The position numbers and the translations under genes were made by a program. From the NCBI RefSeq assembly GCF_010672525.1, contig NZ_JAAHGH010000007.1, positions 199,058 through 263,057 of the forward strand: DNA of 64,000 bases, given 5' to 3'. Origin of the DNA: Okeania sp. SIO2B3. Its GTDB lineage: Bacteria > Cyanobacteriota > Cyanobacteriia > Cyanobacteriales > Microcoleaceae. Each line of letters begins with the position of its first letter. The first letter of the stretch is position 1. Below are positions 54,947 through 64,000 of this stretch, piece after piece. The notes beneath the pieces were generated by a model that did no database searches, was not told the origin of the DNA, and saw only the letters and a list, made by a program, of their open reading frames with translations.

Positions 54947-55840
54947 CCTCTACTATCCTAATATCCATTCCCCGGAAATTATATTATAAGTAACTATAGT
55001 GTCAATGTATAAAAGCTAATTGAAGTAAATGTTTTAGCTGACATAAAAAATCAGCTCTAAAACTTTATATTAGGTGTGGTACAGCAATTGTTCGCCAAAC
55101 TACTCTCTACATTCTTCACTGAACAAAGACCATATTTTTGACACTCACCCGTTAAATCAGAAATGATAATGAGCTATTCTTGGCTCAAATACACTTAACT
55201 AGATTAATCAAATTATTCTGATTAATCCTCGTCAGTACGTCTCATCAAGCATTTTCATTACCGAATAATTAAGGTAAAAATCCTCTCCTTGATCAGGAGA
55301 AACAAGCAGTCGATCTTCGTAGCTTTCCCGTAGGGTGGGATGGCTATCTTCGGAGCGGCTCTGATAAGAGCGGGCCTTGGAGCCATATCCATGAGACCAA
55401 GAGAGAAAAAAATTTCCTTTGAGTCAATCCTATCCGTTTTCAAGGAGAGGTAATTGTTAATTATTAATTATTAATTGTTGAAGGTATACCCTACCTGAAA
55501 GTATCTAGTTTGTATTTCTTTTAAAGTTCTACGGTAACTAAGGTTTTCGAGTTACCAACCACATACTTTAACTATTTAGATTTCTAAGTACTGTCTGTTT
55601 TTTTGACAGCCCACATTACTGGATACAAATCATTTACTAATCTTATCATGGATTGGAAAAAGCTCAATTTCTTTTTTGGTCAAAATTCATCACCCGTTAA
55701 TTTTAATGAGTATTTTTTTGGGAAAAATTTAACAGGTGTCCTCTTTTGGCATTTAAGATAGTTTTTTCAGGCAGAATTAGGTTAGTCTCTTAAAAAATAA
55801 GAAAATTATTAGCGATCGGATATTTAAGATAAATTTAGTT
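54947..55840. other. Intergenic region upstream of mgdA
   Basis: It contains an inverted TTACCGAATAATTA element (55258-55485). The rest is AT-rich and without a recognised gene; a short minus frame in the element is not called. Confidence 0.5.
55258..55485 (-). repeat. TTACCGAATAATTA-family element, long form
   Basis: It opens ATTACCGAATAATTAAGG and contains a GC-rich hairpin (TTCGGAGCGGCTCTGATAAG region). It ends CCTATCCGTTTTCAAGGAGA and GGTAATTGTTAATTATT. Confidence 0.6.
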
Positions 55841-57346
55841 ATGCCGAACAGTTATTGGCCCAAAAACGATTATTATCAGGAAACCCAAATTCATCAAAAC
55901 GATAAATTCTGTAATGAACAGCAAAATAATCAGGCAGCAGAAACTCAGAAATGCTTAGACCAGACTCAAATAAAACAACAAAATGAAGTGTTAAATAGTC
56001 ATCAGAATATTTACGATGGTCGTAGACGTAAAGCAGCAATTATGTCATTTCTGATTTGGACCACTACTATCGCCCTACACTTACTTTCCTGGGGATATTG
56101 GGTAATTTTAGGTCTGACAGGTTTACTATCAGTTCAACTTTTGAGAATACTATTCGCTAAACCAAAATTACCTCCAAAACCTCTATCAGAAGAAAATTCG
56201 ACCGACTGGCCTTATGTCTCTCTATTAGTAGCAGCTAAAAATGAAGAAGCTGTAATTAGTAAACTGGTAAAAAATATCTTTACTTTAGATTATCCAACCA
56301 ATAATTACGAACTTTGGGTAATAGATGATAATAGCACAGATCAAACCCCTATGTTGTTAGAACAGTTGGCGAAAGAATATCAGCAACTCAATGTTATTAG
56401 GAGAAGTCCAGATGCCAGTGGAGGTAAATCAGGCGCTCTCAATACTGCTATACCTTTGATTAGGGGAGAAATTTTAGGAGTGTTTGATGCAGATGCAGAG
56501 ATAACACCAGATCTACTCCGAAAGGTAGTACCACTTTTTGCCAGAGAAGAAGTAGGAGCAGTACAAGTTAGAAAAGCGATCGCCAATGCTGGTCTAAATT
56601 TTTGGACAAAAGGCCAATCACGAGAAATGGCTCTAGATAGCTTCTTTCAGGAACAACGAATTGCAATTGGTGGGGTTGGTGAACTCAGGGGGAATGGCCA
56701 ATTTGTACGTTTGAACGCCCTCGAAGAGTGTGGGGGGTGGAATGAACAGACTATTACTGATGATTTAGATTTAACAATTCGCCTACACTTAAATCAATGG
56801 GATATAGATTTTCTCAGTTTTCCAGCAGTAATGGAGGAAGGGGTAACTAACACAAAAGCTTTGTGGCATCAACGTTCCCGATGGGCAGAGGGTGGATATC
56901 AGCGTTATCTAGACTACTGGCAATTGATTTTGCGTAACCGAATGAAATTTGGTAAGACTTGGGATTTATGGCAATTTTTGGTGACACAATATCTAATATC
57001 GGTTGCTGCTGTACCTGATTTCCTGATGGCAATAATTTTGCGTCGTTTACCCATCACCAGTCCTTTGACTGTGTTTACTGTAACAGTTTCCGTATTGGGA
57101 ATGTTTATCGGTTTACGTCGAACCAGGAAACAAGAAAAGAGTATCGTTAAAGAAGGGAAGTTGGACTTTGTTTCTGAGAAAGAACATCCGTTGTCTATAC
57201 TACTTACTTTTTTAGAAAGTGTGGGAGGAACTTTTTATATGTTGCATTGGTTTATAGTGATGGGCGCTACTATTACCCGGATGTCTATATTACCTAAGCG
57301 ACTAAAATGGGTAAAAACAATTCATCAAGGGGATTGGGAAAGTTAA
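55841..57346 (+). CDS. mgdA: Beta-monoglucosyldiacylglycerol synthase (GT2)
   Basis: The 501-residue product has membrane segments near residues 65-105 and 395-475 and a GT2 core: VIDDNSTDQTP (about 163), GVFDADAEITPD (about 212), TITDDLDLTIRLHLNQWDIDF (about 303) and LWHQRSRWAEGGYQRYLDYW (about 340, the QxxRW-type motif). The C-terminus YMLHWFIVMGATITRMS and LPKRLKWVKTIHQG match the cyanobacterial MGlcDG synthase as recalled. It transfers glucose from UDP-glucose to diacylglycerol to make monoglucosyldiacylglycerol, the precursor of the thylakoid galactolipid MGDG. The polar, Gln-rich N-terminus (about 1-55) is variable in the family. Confidence 0.88.
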   Translation: MPNSYWPKNDYYQETQIHQNDKFCNEQQNNQAAETQKCLDQTQIKQQNEVLNSHQNIYDGRRRKAAIMSFLIWTTTIALHLLSWGYWVILGLTGLLSVQLLRILFAKPKLPPKPLSEENSTDWPYVSLLVAAKNEEAVISKLVKNIFTLDYPTNNYELWVIDDNSTDQTPMLLEQLAKEYQQLNVIRRSPDASGGKSGALNTAIPLIRGEILGVFDADAEITPDLLRKVVPLFAREEVGAVQVRKAIANAGLNFWTKGQSREMALDSFFQEQRIAIGGVGELRGNGQFVRLNALEECGGWNEQTITDDLDLTIRLHLNQWDIDFLSFPAVMEEGVTNTKALWHQRSRWAEGGYQRYLDYWQLILRNRMKFGKTWDLWQFLVTQYLISVAAVPDFLMAIILRRLPITSPLTVFTVTVSVLGMFIGLRRTRKQEKSIVKEGKLDFVSEKEHPLSILLTFLESVGGTFYMLHWFIVMGATITRMSILPKRLKWVKTIHQGDWES

Positions 57347-57806
57347 AAATTTAGGGGCGTTGGTAAATTAGTGTATGATATTAATCTTAATTACTTAGGA
57401 GTCAGGAGTAGGGGCGTTAACGATAGTTATGCGCAAGATTTCGGCCGTTCGCCCCTACAGGAGTCAGGAGGGAAGAAAGAAGAAGTAAACAGGAGTAGAA
57501 GGAGAAAGTTTTTTGTTCGCCTCAGCGGAACGGAGTTCTATGGCGTTCTGATCCGGACATGATATCATACCTCAAATCACCAACACCAATTTAGGTTATA
57601 GCAAGGAACGAGTTGCTAAAGGTAGAGATTAATGATGAACTGTAAGACAGGGAAATGTTTTTCTCGCTGTTGCCTTTGGTCTATCTTGGTACGCTATTAG
57701 GTGCGTCTGTCGCCGGTGCGGGGTTGCACCGCTGTTGTCCTGTTCCCTGCTCTATTATCCAGTTACTTAGTTTGATGGTAAGTTAGATCGACTCTTACTA
57801 ATGTTT

Positions 57807-57972
57807 TTAATGGGACTTCTTAAACAAAACAGAGTTATAAAATAGTCTAAAATATATATAGGCAGAGGGTTTAACGTCAAAAAGATATAAATTCTTAACT
57901 CTCAAGAGTTTTCCTAGGTCATGCTGCGCAAACAGTCATTTTTTCCACCATAAAATGTCTAAGTACCATTAA
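57807..57972. repeat. MITE-like element, TAGTGGGACTTACACA family, copy 2
   Basis: TTAATGGGACTTCTTAAAC at the left and TGTCTAAGTACCATTAA at the right share ends and the AACGTCAAAAAG motif with 2905-3093. It contains an inserted TTTCCTAGGTCATGCTGCGC repeat piece. Confidence 0.5.
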
Positions 57973-58046
57973 TAGATAAGTATCACAGATGAAATATATA
58001 TCATGTCTAAGTATCATTAATAGATAAGTATCACAGATGAAATATG
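57956..58046. repeat. 48-bp tandem duplication
   Basis: TGTCTAAGTACCATTAATAG starts at 57956 and a near-identical copy at 58004, both followed by ATAAGTATCACAGATGAAAT. It duplicates the right end of the preceding element. Confidence 0.75.
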
Positions 58047-58088
58047 TAACAATTCTATTTCTAAACTGTGAAACCTAAATTTTCTGTT

Positions 58089-58215
58089 ATTTACAGGACT
58101 TACCCATGAGGTACGAAAAACTAGGACTTGAGATTGCTTTCCGTTCCGGAATGCTACGCAAACCCTATAAGTCGCTTCGGACGGAAAAACCTTGAGGTGC
58201 GTAAGTCCTAATTTA
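58089..58215. repeat. MITE, CAGGACTTACGCA family, copy 3, with 5-bp target duplication
   Basis: The element is 58094-58210 (117 bp), from CAGGACTTACCCA to TGCGTAAGTCCTA. ATTTA flanks it at 58089-58093 and 58211-58215. Confidence 0.8.
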
Positions 58216-58588
58216 ATTAAAATCGCAATACTCAAAGTTATAAGTATAACAATTTTTCAGATTTAGAATTGCTAAAATTATCATAGATTAATAAATTGAT
58301 TAATTTATATTAAATTAATTTCAATTATTTCCAATAGTAATATATATAAAAATGAATTATACAAATCCCGCAATCAACAAACAGGAATAAATAGAGCATT
58401 CCCTGTTTTAAAAGAAATAATTATGCTCCGGCAATATGATTAATTAATAATTTTAGAAAAATCAGATTTGATTCAAACTATTAAGTATATTCACAAACAT
58501 AATAGCTGCAAAAATTATCAAATAAATACTCAGATAACTTAAAAAAAATCATATTATCAACCTCAGAAAATTAAACGTTAAAATTAGT

Positions 58589-59806
58589 ATGGATTTATTA
58601 GAATATCAGGCCAAAGCTTTGTTTAGTGGGATGGGAATTCCTGTTTTGCCATCTCAAAGAATAGATTATCCTAAAGATTTAAAAAAATTAAAAATACCTT
58701 ATCCAGTCGTACTTAAATCTCAAGTTCATGCTGGAGAAAGAAGTAGCTTAGGTGGAATTAAATTTGTTGAAAATACAATTGATGCTGTGGCAGCAGCTCA
58801 GGCAATTTTTAATTTGCCGATAGAAGATGAGTATCCAGAAGTTTTATTGGCAGAAGCAAAATATAATGCTAATCAAGAATTATATCTAGCAGTTGTTTTA
58901 GACCCAATAGTACGCCGTCCTGTACTTCTCGGTTCAGCACAAGGAGGTATTGATACAGAAGCAGCAATGACAAGGATGCAACAGGTAGTTGTTAATCAAC
59001 AATTTTCTCCTTTTTATGCACGTCGTCTGATGGTAAAAATTGGACTCGAAGGAAAACTGATAGAATTAGTTAGTCATATAGTGGAGAAAATGTATCAATT
59101 ATTTATAGAAAAGGATTTAGATTTAGTAGAAATTAATCCTCTAGGTGTGAGTCCTACAGGAGAAGTAATGGCTTTAGATGGTAAAGTAAGTGTTAACGAT
59201 CGTGCTCTAGGTCGTCATCTAGAATTAGTAAATTTAGTTGGCAAAAATATTACGAATAATGATGAAATTCAAGAGAAACAAGTAAGTAAAATAGACAAAA
59301 ATTCTTTATTAATTACAAATAATACCAATGCAGTAGCTAATGAAAAAATTATTCCAGATTATCAACTAAAGTTTACAGAATTACAAGGAAATATCGGGAT
59401 TTTATGTAATGGTGAAGGTTTAACAATGGCTACTGTTGATTTGGTAATGGAAGCTAATGGAAAACCAGCAAATTTTCTGAATATTAAATTGGGTGATTAT
59501 TTGGAGGTCAAGGATAGTTTACGAATAAAAATGTTTGCTGCTTTGGATTTAGTTAGTCAAAAGGAAAATGTCAAAGTAGTATTAGTGAATTTTCTAGGTA
59601 TAGTTCAGACAAGTGATGAGTTGATTACTATAATTTATGAGTATTTGAATAATTTAAAAACTATGAGTAAGGGTAATATTATGTTTATACTGCGTTTATT
59701 AGGAGGTGAAGTGAGTATAGCTAAAGAACGTTTATTAGGTCTACCAGTAGAGGTAATAGAAAATTTAGAAGATGCAGTTACTCAAGCTGTTTCTTTAGCT
59801 AAGTAG
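58589..59806 (+). CDS. sucC: Succinate--CoA ligase beta subunit
   Basis: The 405-residue product starts MDLLEYQAKALFSGMGIPVLPSQ, the ATP-grasp opening of SucC. YPVVLKSQVHAGERSSLGGIKF (about 34-55) is the nucleotide loop, and DLDLVEINPLGVSPTGEVMALDGKVSVND (about 177-205) is the metal-binding stretch. The beta subunit binds ADP/ATP and succinate in the TCA-cycle step that makes succinate from succinyl-CoA. It lies 136 bp before sucD. The glycine-rich loop differs slightly from the common HAGGRGKAGG (Glu-Arg-Ser-Ser here), which is worth checking for specificity. Confidence 0.9.
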   Translation: MDLLEYQAKALFSGMGIPVLPSQRIDYPKDLKKLKIPYPVVLKSQVHAGERSSLGGIKFVENTIDAVAAAQAIFNLPIEDEYPEVLLAEAKYNANQELYLAVVLDPIVRRPVLLGSAQGGIDTEAAMTRMQQVVVNQQFSPFYARRLMVKIGLEGKLIELVSHIVEKMYQLFIEKDLDLVEINPLGVSPTGEVMALDGKVSVNDRALGRHLELVNLVGKNITNNDEIQEKQVSKIDKNSLLITNNTNAVANEKIIPDYQLKFTELQGNIGILCNGEGLTMATVDLVMEANGKPANFLNIKLGDYLEVKDSLRIKMFAALDLVSQKENVKVVLVNFLGIVQTSDELITIIYEYLNNLKTMSKGNIMFILRLLGGEVSIAKERLLGLPVEVIENLEDAVTQAVSLAK

Positions 59807-59942
59807 TGGTAATCAGAAAGGAAATTACATATAATTTGAACTCGAATATCATTAAAAGTAATAAATAAAAACCTTTTACTGATAAGGATTGATAACGATG
59901 GCCTGCTCAATAAATGCCTATACAAATAAGGGCTGAAGAATT

Positions 59943-60845
59943 ATGAATTTAACTCCAGATAGTAAGGTAATAGTTCAGGGTTTTACAGAAAAAATATCTA
60001 CCCAAATAGCCTTAATGATGAAGTCCTATGGAACAAATGTAGTAGCAGGTATTAGTCCTGGGGAAGGGGGACAAGAATGGTCTGGTATACCTGTATTTAG
60101 TTTGGTAGAACAGGCAGTGGCCAAAGTGGGCATTATTGATACCACTTTGATAGTTGTGCCTGCTTATCGGGTATTAGATGCTAGTTTAGAGGCGATCGCT
60201 TCTGGTATTAAACAAATAGTCATCGTTACAGAAGGAGTGCCACCTTTAGATATGGTCCAGTTATTGAGAAAAGCGGAGGCTACAGAAACTCTGATTGTTG
60301 GACCTAACTGTGCAGGTATTATCGTGCCGGATAAATTGCTGCTGGGCACTCATCCAACTCAGTTTTACACTCCAGGCCCAGTGGGAATTATTAGTCGCAG
60401 CAATACTCTTACTTATGAAGTAGCTTGGGAATTAACAAAGTCAAGATTTGGTCAATCTATTTGTGTTAGTATTGGTTGCGATCCAATTGTTGGTTCTTCT
60501 TTTTTGCAGTGGTTACAAATATTAGATGAGGATGACCGTACAGAGTTAATTGTTTTAGTAGGAGAAGTTGGTGGTGCAAGTGAGGAAATGGCAGCTTCTT
60601 ATATTTCAGAAACAATTGATAAACCTGTAGTTGCTTATATTGCTGGTATTTATGCTCCAATAAATCAAAATTATAGTCACGCTAGTAGTTTAATTAGTGC
60701 TAGAAACTCAAGGAGAAAACATAATTTCCACGATCAGATGAAGAGTAAAATCGCAGCTTTTAAAGAATTTAAAATACCATTAGCAAAACGACCTTCGGAA
60801 ATTCCTAGCTTAGTGAAATATGCACTAGAAAAAAAGTATGTTTAA
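59943..60845 (+). CDS. sucD: Succinate--CoA ligase alpha subunit
   Basis: The 300-residue product has the CoA-binding Rossmann start KVIVQGFTEKISTQIALMMKSYGTNVVAGISPGEGGQEW (about 8-46) and VGPNCAGIIVPDKLLLGTHP (about 118-137). The region around SHASSLISA (about 246-254) holds the phosphohistidine. It pairs with sucC upstream and the two form the enzyme. The start ATG at 59943 is the only one before the conserved segment. Confidence 0.93.
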   Translation: MNLTPDSKVIVQGFTEKISTQIALMMKSYGTNVVAGISPGEGGQEWSGIPVFSLVEQAVAKVGIIDTTLIVVPAYRVLDASLEAIASGIKQIVIVTEGVPPLDMVQLLRKAEATETLIVGPNCAGIIVPDKLLLGTHPTQFYTPGPVGIISRSNTLTYEVAWELTKSRFGQSICVSIGCDPIVGSSFLQWLQILDEDDRTELIVLVGEVGGASEEMAASYISETIDKPVVAYIAGIYAPINQNYSHASSLISARNSRRKHNFHDQMKSKIAAFKEFKIPLAKRPSEIPSLVKYALEKKYV

Positions 60846-60997
60846 TTGAATTTTTGACTAATAACTAATTAGTCGAAGTTAATGAAGTTTAAATTTTTGT
60901 AATTTAAGGATCTCGCTGTTTAATTTCGTTGTCATGCCAAAGTAAAATCCATGAAGTCCAAATTATACCAGTAATAACTAGGTTAATTCTGATCGCC

Positions 60998-61052
60998 GGC
61001 TTTGTTGCACAAAGATGGAGTGTTGCGATCGCAAATTTCATGCAACAAAGCC
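60998..61052. repeat. 55-bp element with GGCTTTGTTGCA ends
   Basis: GGCTTTGTTGCA and TGCAACAAAGCC are perfect 12-bp inverted repeats around GCGATCGC-containing DNA. The end resembles transposon termini of the IS6/IS5 type; that link is only recalled. Confidence 0.6.
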
Positions 61053-61064
61053 ATAATAATTATT

Positions 61065-61204
61065 AGAGTTGTTGGGAATTAAGCTAAAAAAATGGCTAAA
61101 ACCCTTATTGGTCAAAGTTTATAGTGTTTTTCAGTTCTATAATCCTGAAAACTTTATAGAATAAGCTTTTGAGCATTGTTCAATTTTTATTTCCCAACAA
61201 CTCT
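61065..61204. repeat. MITE-like element with AGAGTTGTTGGGAA ends
   Basis: AGAGTTGTTGGGAATT at the left and ATTTCCCAACAACTCT at the right are inverted repeats about 140 bp apart. ATT is present on both sides. Confidence 0.6.
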
Positions 61205-61225
61205 ATTAATTGTTGAACAAGTTAC

Positions 61226-61894
61226 CTATTTATAGTATTTATTTTTTGGTCTCCTTTCATCCAACTTCCGATATACATCTCGCAATTCAACATTATGCTG
61301 GGCTAGAGCAACTAAAGTATGGTAAAACAAATCTGCTACTTCCGAAGCGATCGCCTCTTTCTCATCATCCTTACACGCCATTACCACCTCAGCTGACTCT
61401 TCCCCAATTTTCTTTAGAATCTTATTATCTCCCCCAGCAAATAATTTACAAGTATAGGAACTTTCCTGGGGATGGTCGCGGCGATCGCAAATCACATCAA
61501 AAAGCTGAGATAACATATCCGCAGGTGGCTTGACAACCTCCCCATCCACCAGATGAAAACAACTCCTCTCTCCCTTATGGCAGGCAATATCTCCTACCTG
61601 TTCGACTCCCACTAACAAAGTATCACTATCGCAGTCGTAGCGTATCCACTGAATATTCTGAAAATGACCGGAAGTTGCGCCTTTATGCCAAAACTCCTGA
61701 CGAGAACGACTCCAAAACCAAGTTTGTGCTGTTTCTAGAGTTTTTTGCAATGATTCCTGATTCATCCAGGCCATCATTAATACTGTACCATCTAAATAAT
61801 CTTGAACAATAGCAGGCACAAGTCCTTGTTCATTGTAACGAACCTGCTCCACTGGAATTGATTGACTTAAAGCTACTGGTTCGGAGGTAGACAT
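61226..61894 (-). CDS. hisIE: Bifunctional phosphoribosyl-AMP cyclohydrolase / phosphoribosyl-ATP pyrophosphatase
   Basis: The 222-residue product has a HisI domain (about 20-120: [50 protein letters not shown] and [11 protein letters not shown]) and a HisE domain (about 125-215: [20 protein letters not shown] and [19 protein letters not shown]). Together they carry out histidine steps 2 and 3. The fused order and size are normal for cyanobacteria. Confidence 0.97.
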   Translation of the reverse strand: MSTSEPVALSQSIPVEQVRYNEQGLVPAIVQDYLDGTVLMMAWMNQESLQKTLETAQTWFWSRSRQEFWHKGATSGHFQNIQWIRYDCDSDTLLVGVEQVGDIACHKGERSCFHLVDGEVVKPPADMLSQLFDVICDRRDHPQESSYTCKLFAGGDNKILKKIGEESAEVVMACKDDEKEAIASEVADLFYHTLVALAQHNVELRDVYRKLDERRPKNKYYK

Positions 61895-62124
61895 AATTTG
61901 CCAAAAAAATCTATTTGTATACTCGAAGTCTAGGATATCTTCTAAGTATTTTCTGAATATTTAATTTTAAGTTTTAATTTATTTTTTTATCGCCCATATC
62001 ATACCATCAATAAATTGTCAAAAAAAGCTTCATAATTCTCCAAGATTAACTATAAATATGCCCCTAGGGCAATGATACAATTACCTAAATATACATAAGG
62101 TTTATTTTAATTTGGTGATAACAT

Positions 62125-62149
62125 AAAATCCCCCGTAGGGATTGAAACA
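62125..62149 (+). other. Solitary CRISPR-repeat-like motif before hemL
   Basis: CCCCCGTAGGGATTGAAAC ends like cyanobacterial CRISPR repeats (a short palindrome then ATTGAAAC). No second copy, spacer or cas gene is present, so this is not an array. It overlaps the leader region of hemL. Confidence 0.35.
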
Positions 62150-62159
62150 AACACAAATG

Positions 62160-62165
62160 AAGGAG
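62160..62165 (+). promoter_or_regulatory. Ribosome binding site that decides the hemL start
   Basis: AAGGAG lies six bases before the TTG at 62172. It lies inside the frames that begin at the ATG at 62157 and the TTG at 62142, which both lack a good site of their own. Confidence 0.6.
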
Positions 62166-62171
62166 ATTAAC

Positions 62172-63470
62172 TTGGTAGTTACTACACTCAACACAACTAA
62201 ATCTGAAGAAATTTTTGCAGCAGCCCAAAAACTCATGCCTGGGGGAGTAAGTTCCCCGGTCAGAGCATTTAAGTCTGTTGGTGGCCAACCAATTGTATTT
62301 GATCGAGTCAAGGGAGCATATATCTGGGATGTTGATGGCAATCAATATATTGACTATGTTGGTACTTGGGGACCAGCTATCTGTGGTCATGCTCACCGAG
62401 ATGTATTAAATTCTCTCAAAGAAGTTCTGGAAAAAGGCACTAGCTTTGGCGCACCCTGTGCTTTAGAAAATATCTTGGCTGAAATGGTTATTGATGCTGT
62501 ACCTAGCATTGAAATGGTCCGCTTTGTCAATTCTGGTACAGAAGCTTGTATGGCTGTACTGCGTTTAATGAGAGCTTTTACAGGTAGAGACAAAGTCATA
62601 AAATTTGAAGGTTGTTATCATGGCCACGCTGATATGTTCCTTGTTAAAGCTGGTTCTGGTGTGGCAACTCTGGGTCTGCCAGACTCTCCTGGAGTCCCTA
62701 AGTCTGTTACTAGCAATACCTTAACTGCTCCCTACAACGACTTAGAAGCAGTTAAGCAACTTTTTGCTGACAACCCTGGCCAAATTTCTGGTGTGATCCT
62801 TGAACCAGTAGTTGGTAACTCTGGATTTATTACCCCAGATGCAGGTTTCTTGGAAGGGTTACGGATGATTACCAAGGACAATGATGCTTTACTGGTGTTT
62901 GACGAAGTTATGACTGGCTTTCGTATTGCTTATGGTGGTGCTCAGGAAAAATTTCAGGTTACTCCAGACCTAACAACTTTAGGTAAAATTATTGGTGGTG
63001 GTTTGCCTGTAGGAGCTTATGGTGGTCGCGAGGATATTATGTCGATGGTAGCTCCAGCAGGCCCAATGTATCAAGCAGGTACTCTGTCTGGTAATCCTCT
63101 AGCTATGACTGCTGGTATTAAGACTCTGGAGTTACTAAAGGAACCAGGTACTTATGAACAGTTGGATAAAATTACTAAAAGACTTGCTGATGGATTGTTA
63201 GAGCTTGGTAAAGAAACTGGTAATCCTATTTGTGGTGGGTATATTAGCGCAATGTTTGGTATCTTTTTCAATAAAGGCCCAGTTCACGATTATGATGATG
63301 CCAAAAAGTCTGATTTGAGCAAGTTTAGCAAGTTCCATCGTGGAATGTTGGAGCGAGGAATTTATTTAGCTCCTTCTCAGTTTGAGGCAGGTTTTACTTC
63401 TTTAGCTCACACAGAGGAAGATATTGACAAAACTTTAGCTGCAGCAAAAGAAGTTATGTCTGGTCTTTGA
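62172..63470 (+). CDS. hemL: Glutamate-1-semialdehyde 2,1-aminomutase
   Basis: The product has about 432 residues from the TTG at 62172, whose AAGGAG is well placed. It opens [33 protein letters not shown], as in cyanobacterial HemL. The PLP-lysine lies in [17 protein letters not shown] (about 258-274), and [15 protein letters not shown] is present. It moves the amino group to make 5-aminolevulinate, the precursor of heme, chlorophyll and bilins. A possible rho-independent terminator follows at once. Confidence 0.96.
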   Translation: MVVTTLNTTKSEEIFAAAQKLMPGGVSSPVRAFKSVGGQPIVFDRVKGAYIWDVDGNQYIDYVGTWGPAICGHAHRDVLNSLKEVLEKGTSFGAPCALENILAEMVIDAVPSIEMVRFVNSGTEACMAVLRLMRAFTGRDKVIKFEGCYHGHADMFLVKAGSGVATLGLPDSPGVPKSVTSNTLTAPYNDLEAVKQLFADNPGQISGVILEPVVGNSGFITPDAGFLEGLRMITKDNDALLVFDEVMTGFRIAYGGAQEKFQVTPDLTTLGKIIGGGLPVGAYGGREDIMSMVAPAGPMYQAGTLSGNPLAMTAGIKTLELLKEPGTYEQLDKITKRLADGLLELGKETGNPICGGYISAMFGIFFNKGPVHDYDDAKKSDLSKFSKFHRGMLERGIYLAPSQFEAGFTSLAHTEEDIDKTLAAAKEVMSGL

Positions 63471-64000
63471 CATACTCCCGACGTTCGCTTGAGTGACAAC
63501 GCGGGATTTTTCAACTCGCACGCGGAGTTGCAGTTTATATAGAGATGATGTCCTTCCCCTGTCTCCCTCAGTATACCATGTTCTAGCTCTCCCATACGGC
63601 GCTGAATCGAATATTACAGCGCGGGACTTCCCGCCAGGAAAGTAAAACAAATGGGTAATTGATGATTTTTAAGTTGATCATTACCCATTACTTATAGATA
63701 ATTTTTTTGGGTACGGAGACTCGAAGTCGGAACAAACAAAATTCTTCTTTACCGAAAAATTGGGTTTAAAGCCTCCCCCTAAAAGGGGGACTTTATGTTA
63801 TGCTCGAAACAGCGCAAAGGTATTCAACCGCTCTAAAAACCTATAGCTACTTAACTGTAGCGTTTGCACCTTGAAAACTGCGGTCAGACCCCGCGTCGCC
63901 GTTAGGCGCAAGCGGTCGGACCCCGCGACGACGCCAGTCGCAAGGGAACGCCGACCAAGAGAGGGAATGCTGACCAAGAGAAGAGTTATGGGGTTTTGCA
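63471..64000. other. Terminal intergenic region with transposon-like palindromes
   Basis: After the terminator come hairpins GCGCTG...CAGCGC and GCGGGACTTCCCGC (63598-63635), like the ends of a TnpB-type element without the gene. A TTACCGAAAAATTG-family fragment (63757-63812) and GC-rich GACCCCGCGACGACG sequence (to 64000) resembling 30925-31045 follow. No gene reaches the window edge. Confidence 0.5.
63477..63511 (+). terminator. Candidate terminator after hemL
   Basis: CCCG-A-CGTT pairs with AACG-CGGG (one bulged base) and is followed by ATTTTT. The same sequence resembles an IS200/IS605-type end, so it may have come from a transposon remnant. Confidence 0.5.

Larger units (their letters stand above)
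57347..58588. other. Long intergenic region with three element types
   Basis: It holds a TAGTGGGACTTACACA-type element (57807-57972), a 48-bp tandem duplication (57956-58046) and a CAGGACTTACGCA MITE (58089-58215). A short frame at 57371 covers direct repeats (GGAGTCAGGAG, AGGGGCG) and is not called. Confidence 0.6.
60846..61225. other. Intergenic region with two palindromic elements
   Basis: It contains a 55-bp element with perfect GGCTTTGTTGCA ends (60998-61052) and a ~140-bp element with AGAGTTGTTGGGAA ends (61065-61204). No gene is seen. Confidence 0.6.

Noticed and set aside
57371..57562. 63-codon frame after mgdA
   Set aside because: It covers AGGAGTCAGGAG-type direct repeats and Lys/Arg-rich simple sequence with no conserved pattern.
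62125..62149. CRISPR array before hemL
   Set aside because: Only one repeat-like unit exists, with no spacers and no cas gene in the window.

Overview
The window reads as chromosome of a low-GC filamentous cyanobacterium of the Trichodesmium/Okeania type. The evidence is a cyanobacterial gene set (a high-light-inducible protein, SdhB of cyanobacterial length, beta-monoglucosyldiacylglycerol synthase, the pilus protein EbsA, two carotenoid oxygenases, HlyD- and PPC-domain exported proteins), many GCGATCGC (HIP1) octamers, and a low coding density of roughly two thirds. The genus is an inference; no rRNA gene is present.

Layout. 1-2664: a 5'-cut trypsin-like protease with a PPC domain, then a secreted PPC protein with a 63-bp minisatellite. 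3820-5108 (minus): HLIP and sdhB. 6699-10060: RDD membrane protein, rpmG, rpsR and an RNase II/R-type nuclease. 11213-13645: ppsA. 14030-16615 (minus): a small membrane protein, a translationally coupled pair ending in a retropepsin-like protease, and ddl. 17540-24093: small hypothetical, TspO-like protein, LRAT-domain protein, an orphan NHLM-type HlyD protein and a TPR-like protein. 24542-29522: glyQ, a DUF4079 protein, comEC and tRNA-Ser(CGA). 29578-30570: four tandem ~285-bp units of unknown nature. 31121-37191 (minus): site-2 protease, a dxr gene fused to TPR repeats, and a Tat-targeted carotenoid oxygenase. 38242-42897: two DUF2079 paralogs flanking decayed PIN-toxin genes and transposon debris. 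42927-45166: a TIR-like putative defence protein with an internal duplication, and a truncated Uma2 gene. 45239-50075 (minus): transketolase-like enzyme, YajQ and an orphan TnpB element. 50214-54946: MAPEG, a SLOG/DprA-like protein, a second carotenoid oxygenase, a BioD-DRTGG protein and EbsA. 55841-63470: mgdA, sucC-sucD, hisIE and hemL.

The genes are mostly housekeeping: carbon and TCA metabolism (ppsA, sdhB, sucCD, transketolase-like), isoprenoid and carotenoid turnover (dxr, two oxygenases), tetrapyrrole (hemL), histidine (hisIE), peptidoglycan (ddl), membrane lipid (mgdA) and translation (glyQ, rpmG, rpsR, tRNA-Ser). Nothing here is a full prophage, CRISPR array or biosynthetic cluster.

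The striking part is the intergenic DNA, about a third of the window. It is packed with at least ten families of short inverted-repeat elements resembling MITEs, several with clear target-site duplications. One family (TIR CAGGACTTACGCA) shows 5-bp duplications at all three copies and sits inside a dead PIN gene. A modular family bounded by TTACCGAATAATTA recurs more than a dozen times. The best candidates for something undescribed are the tandem units after tRNA-Ser, the dxr-TPR fusion and the TIR-like gene. All identifications are by eye from sequence motifs; no database search was possible.
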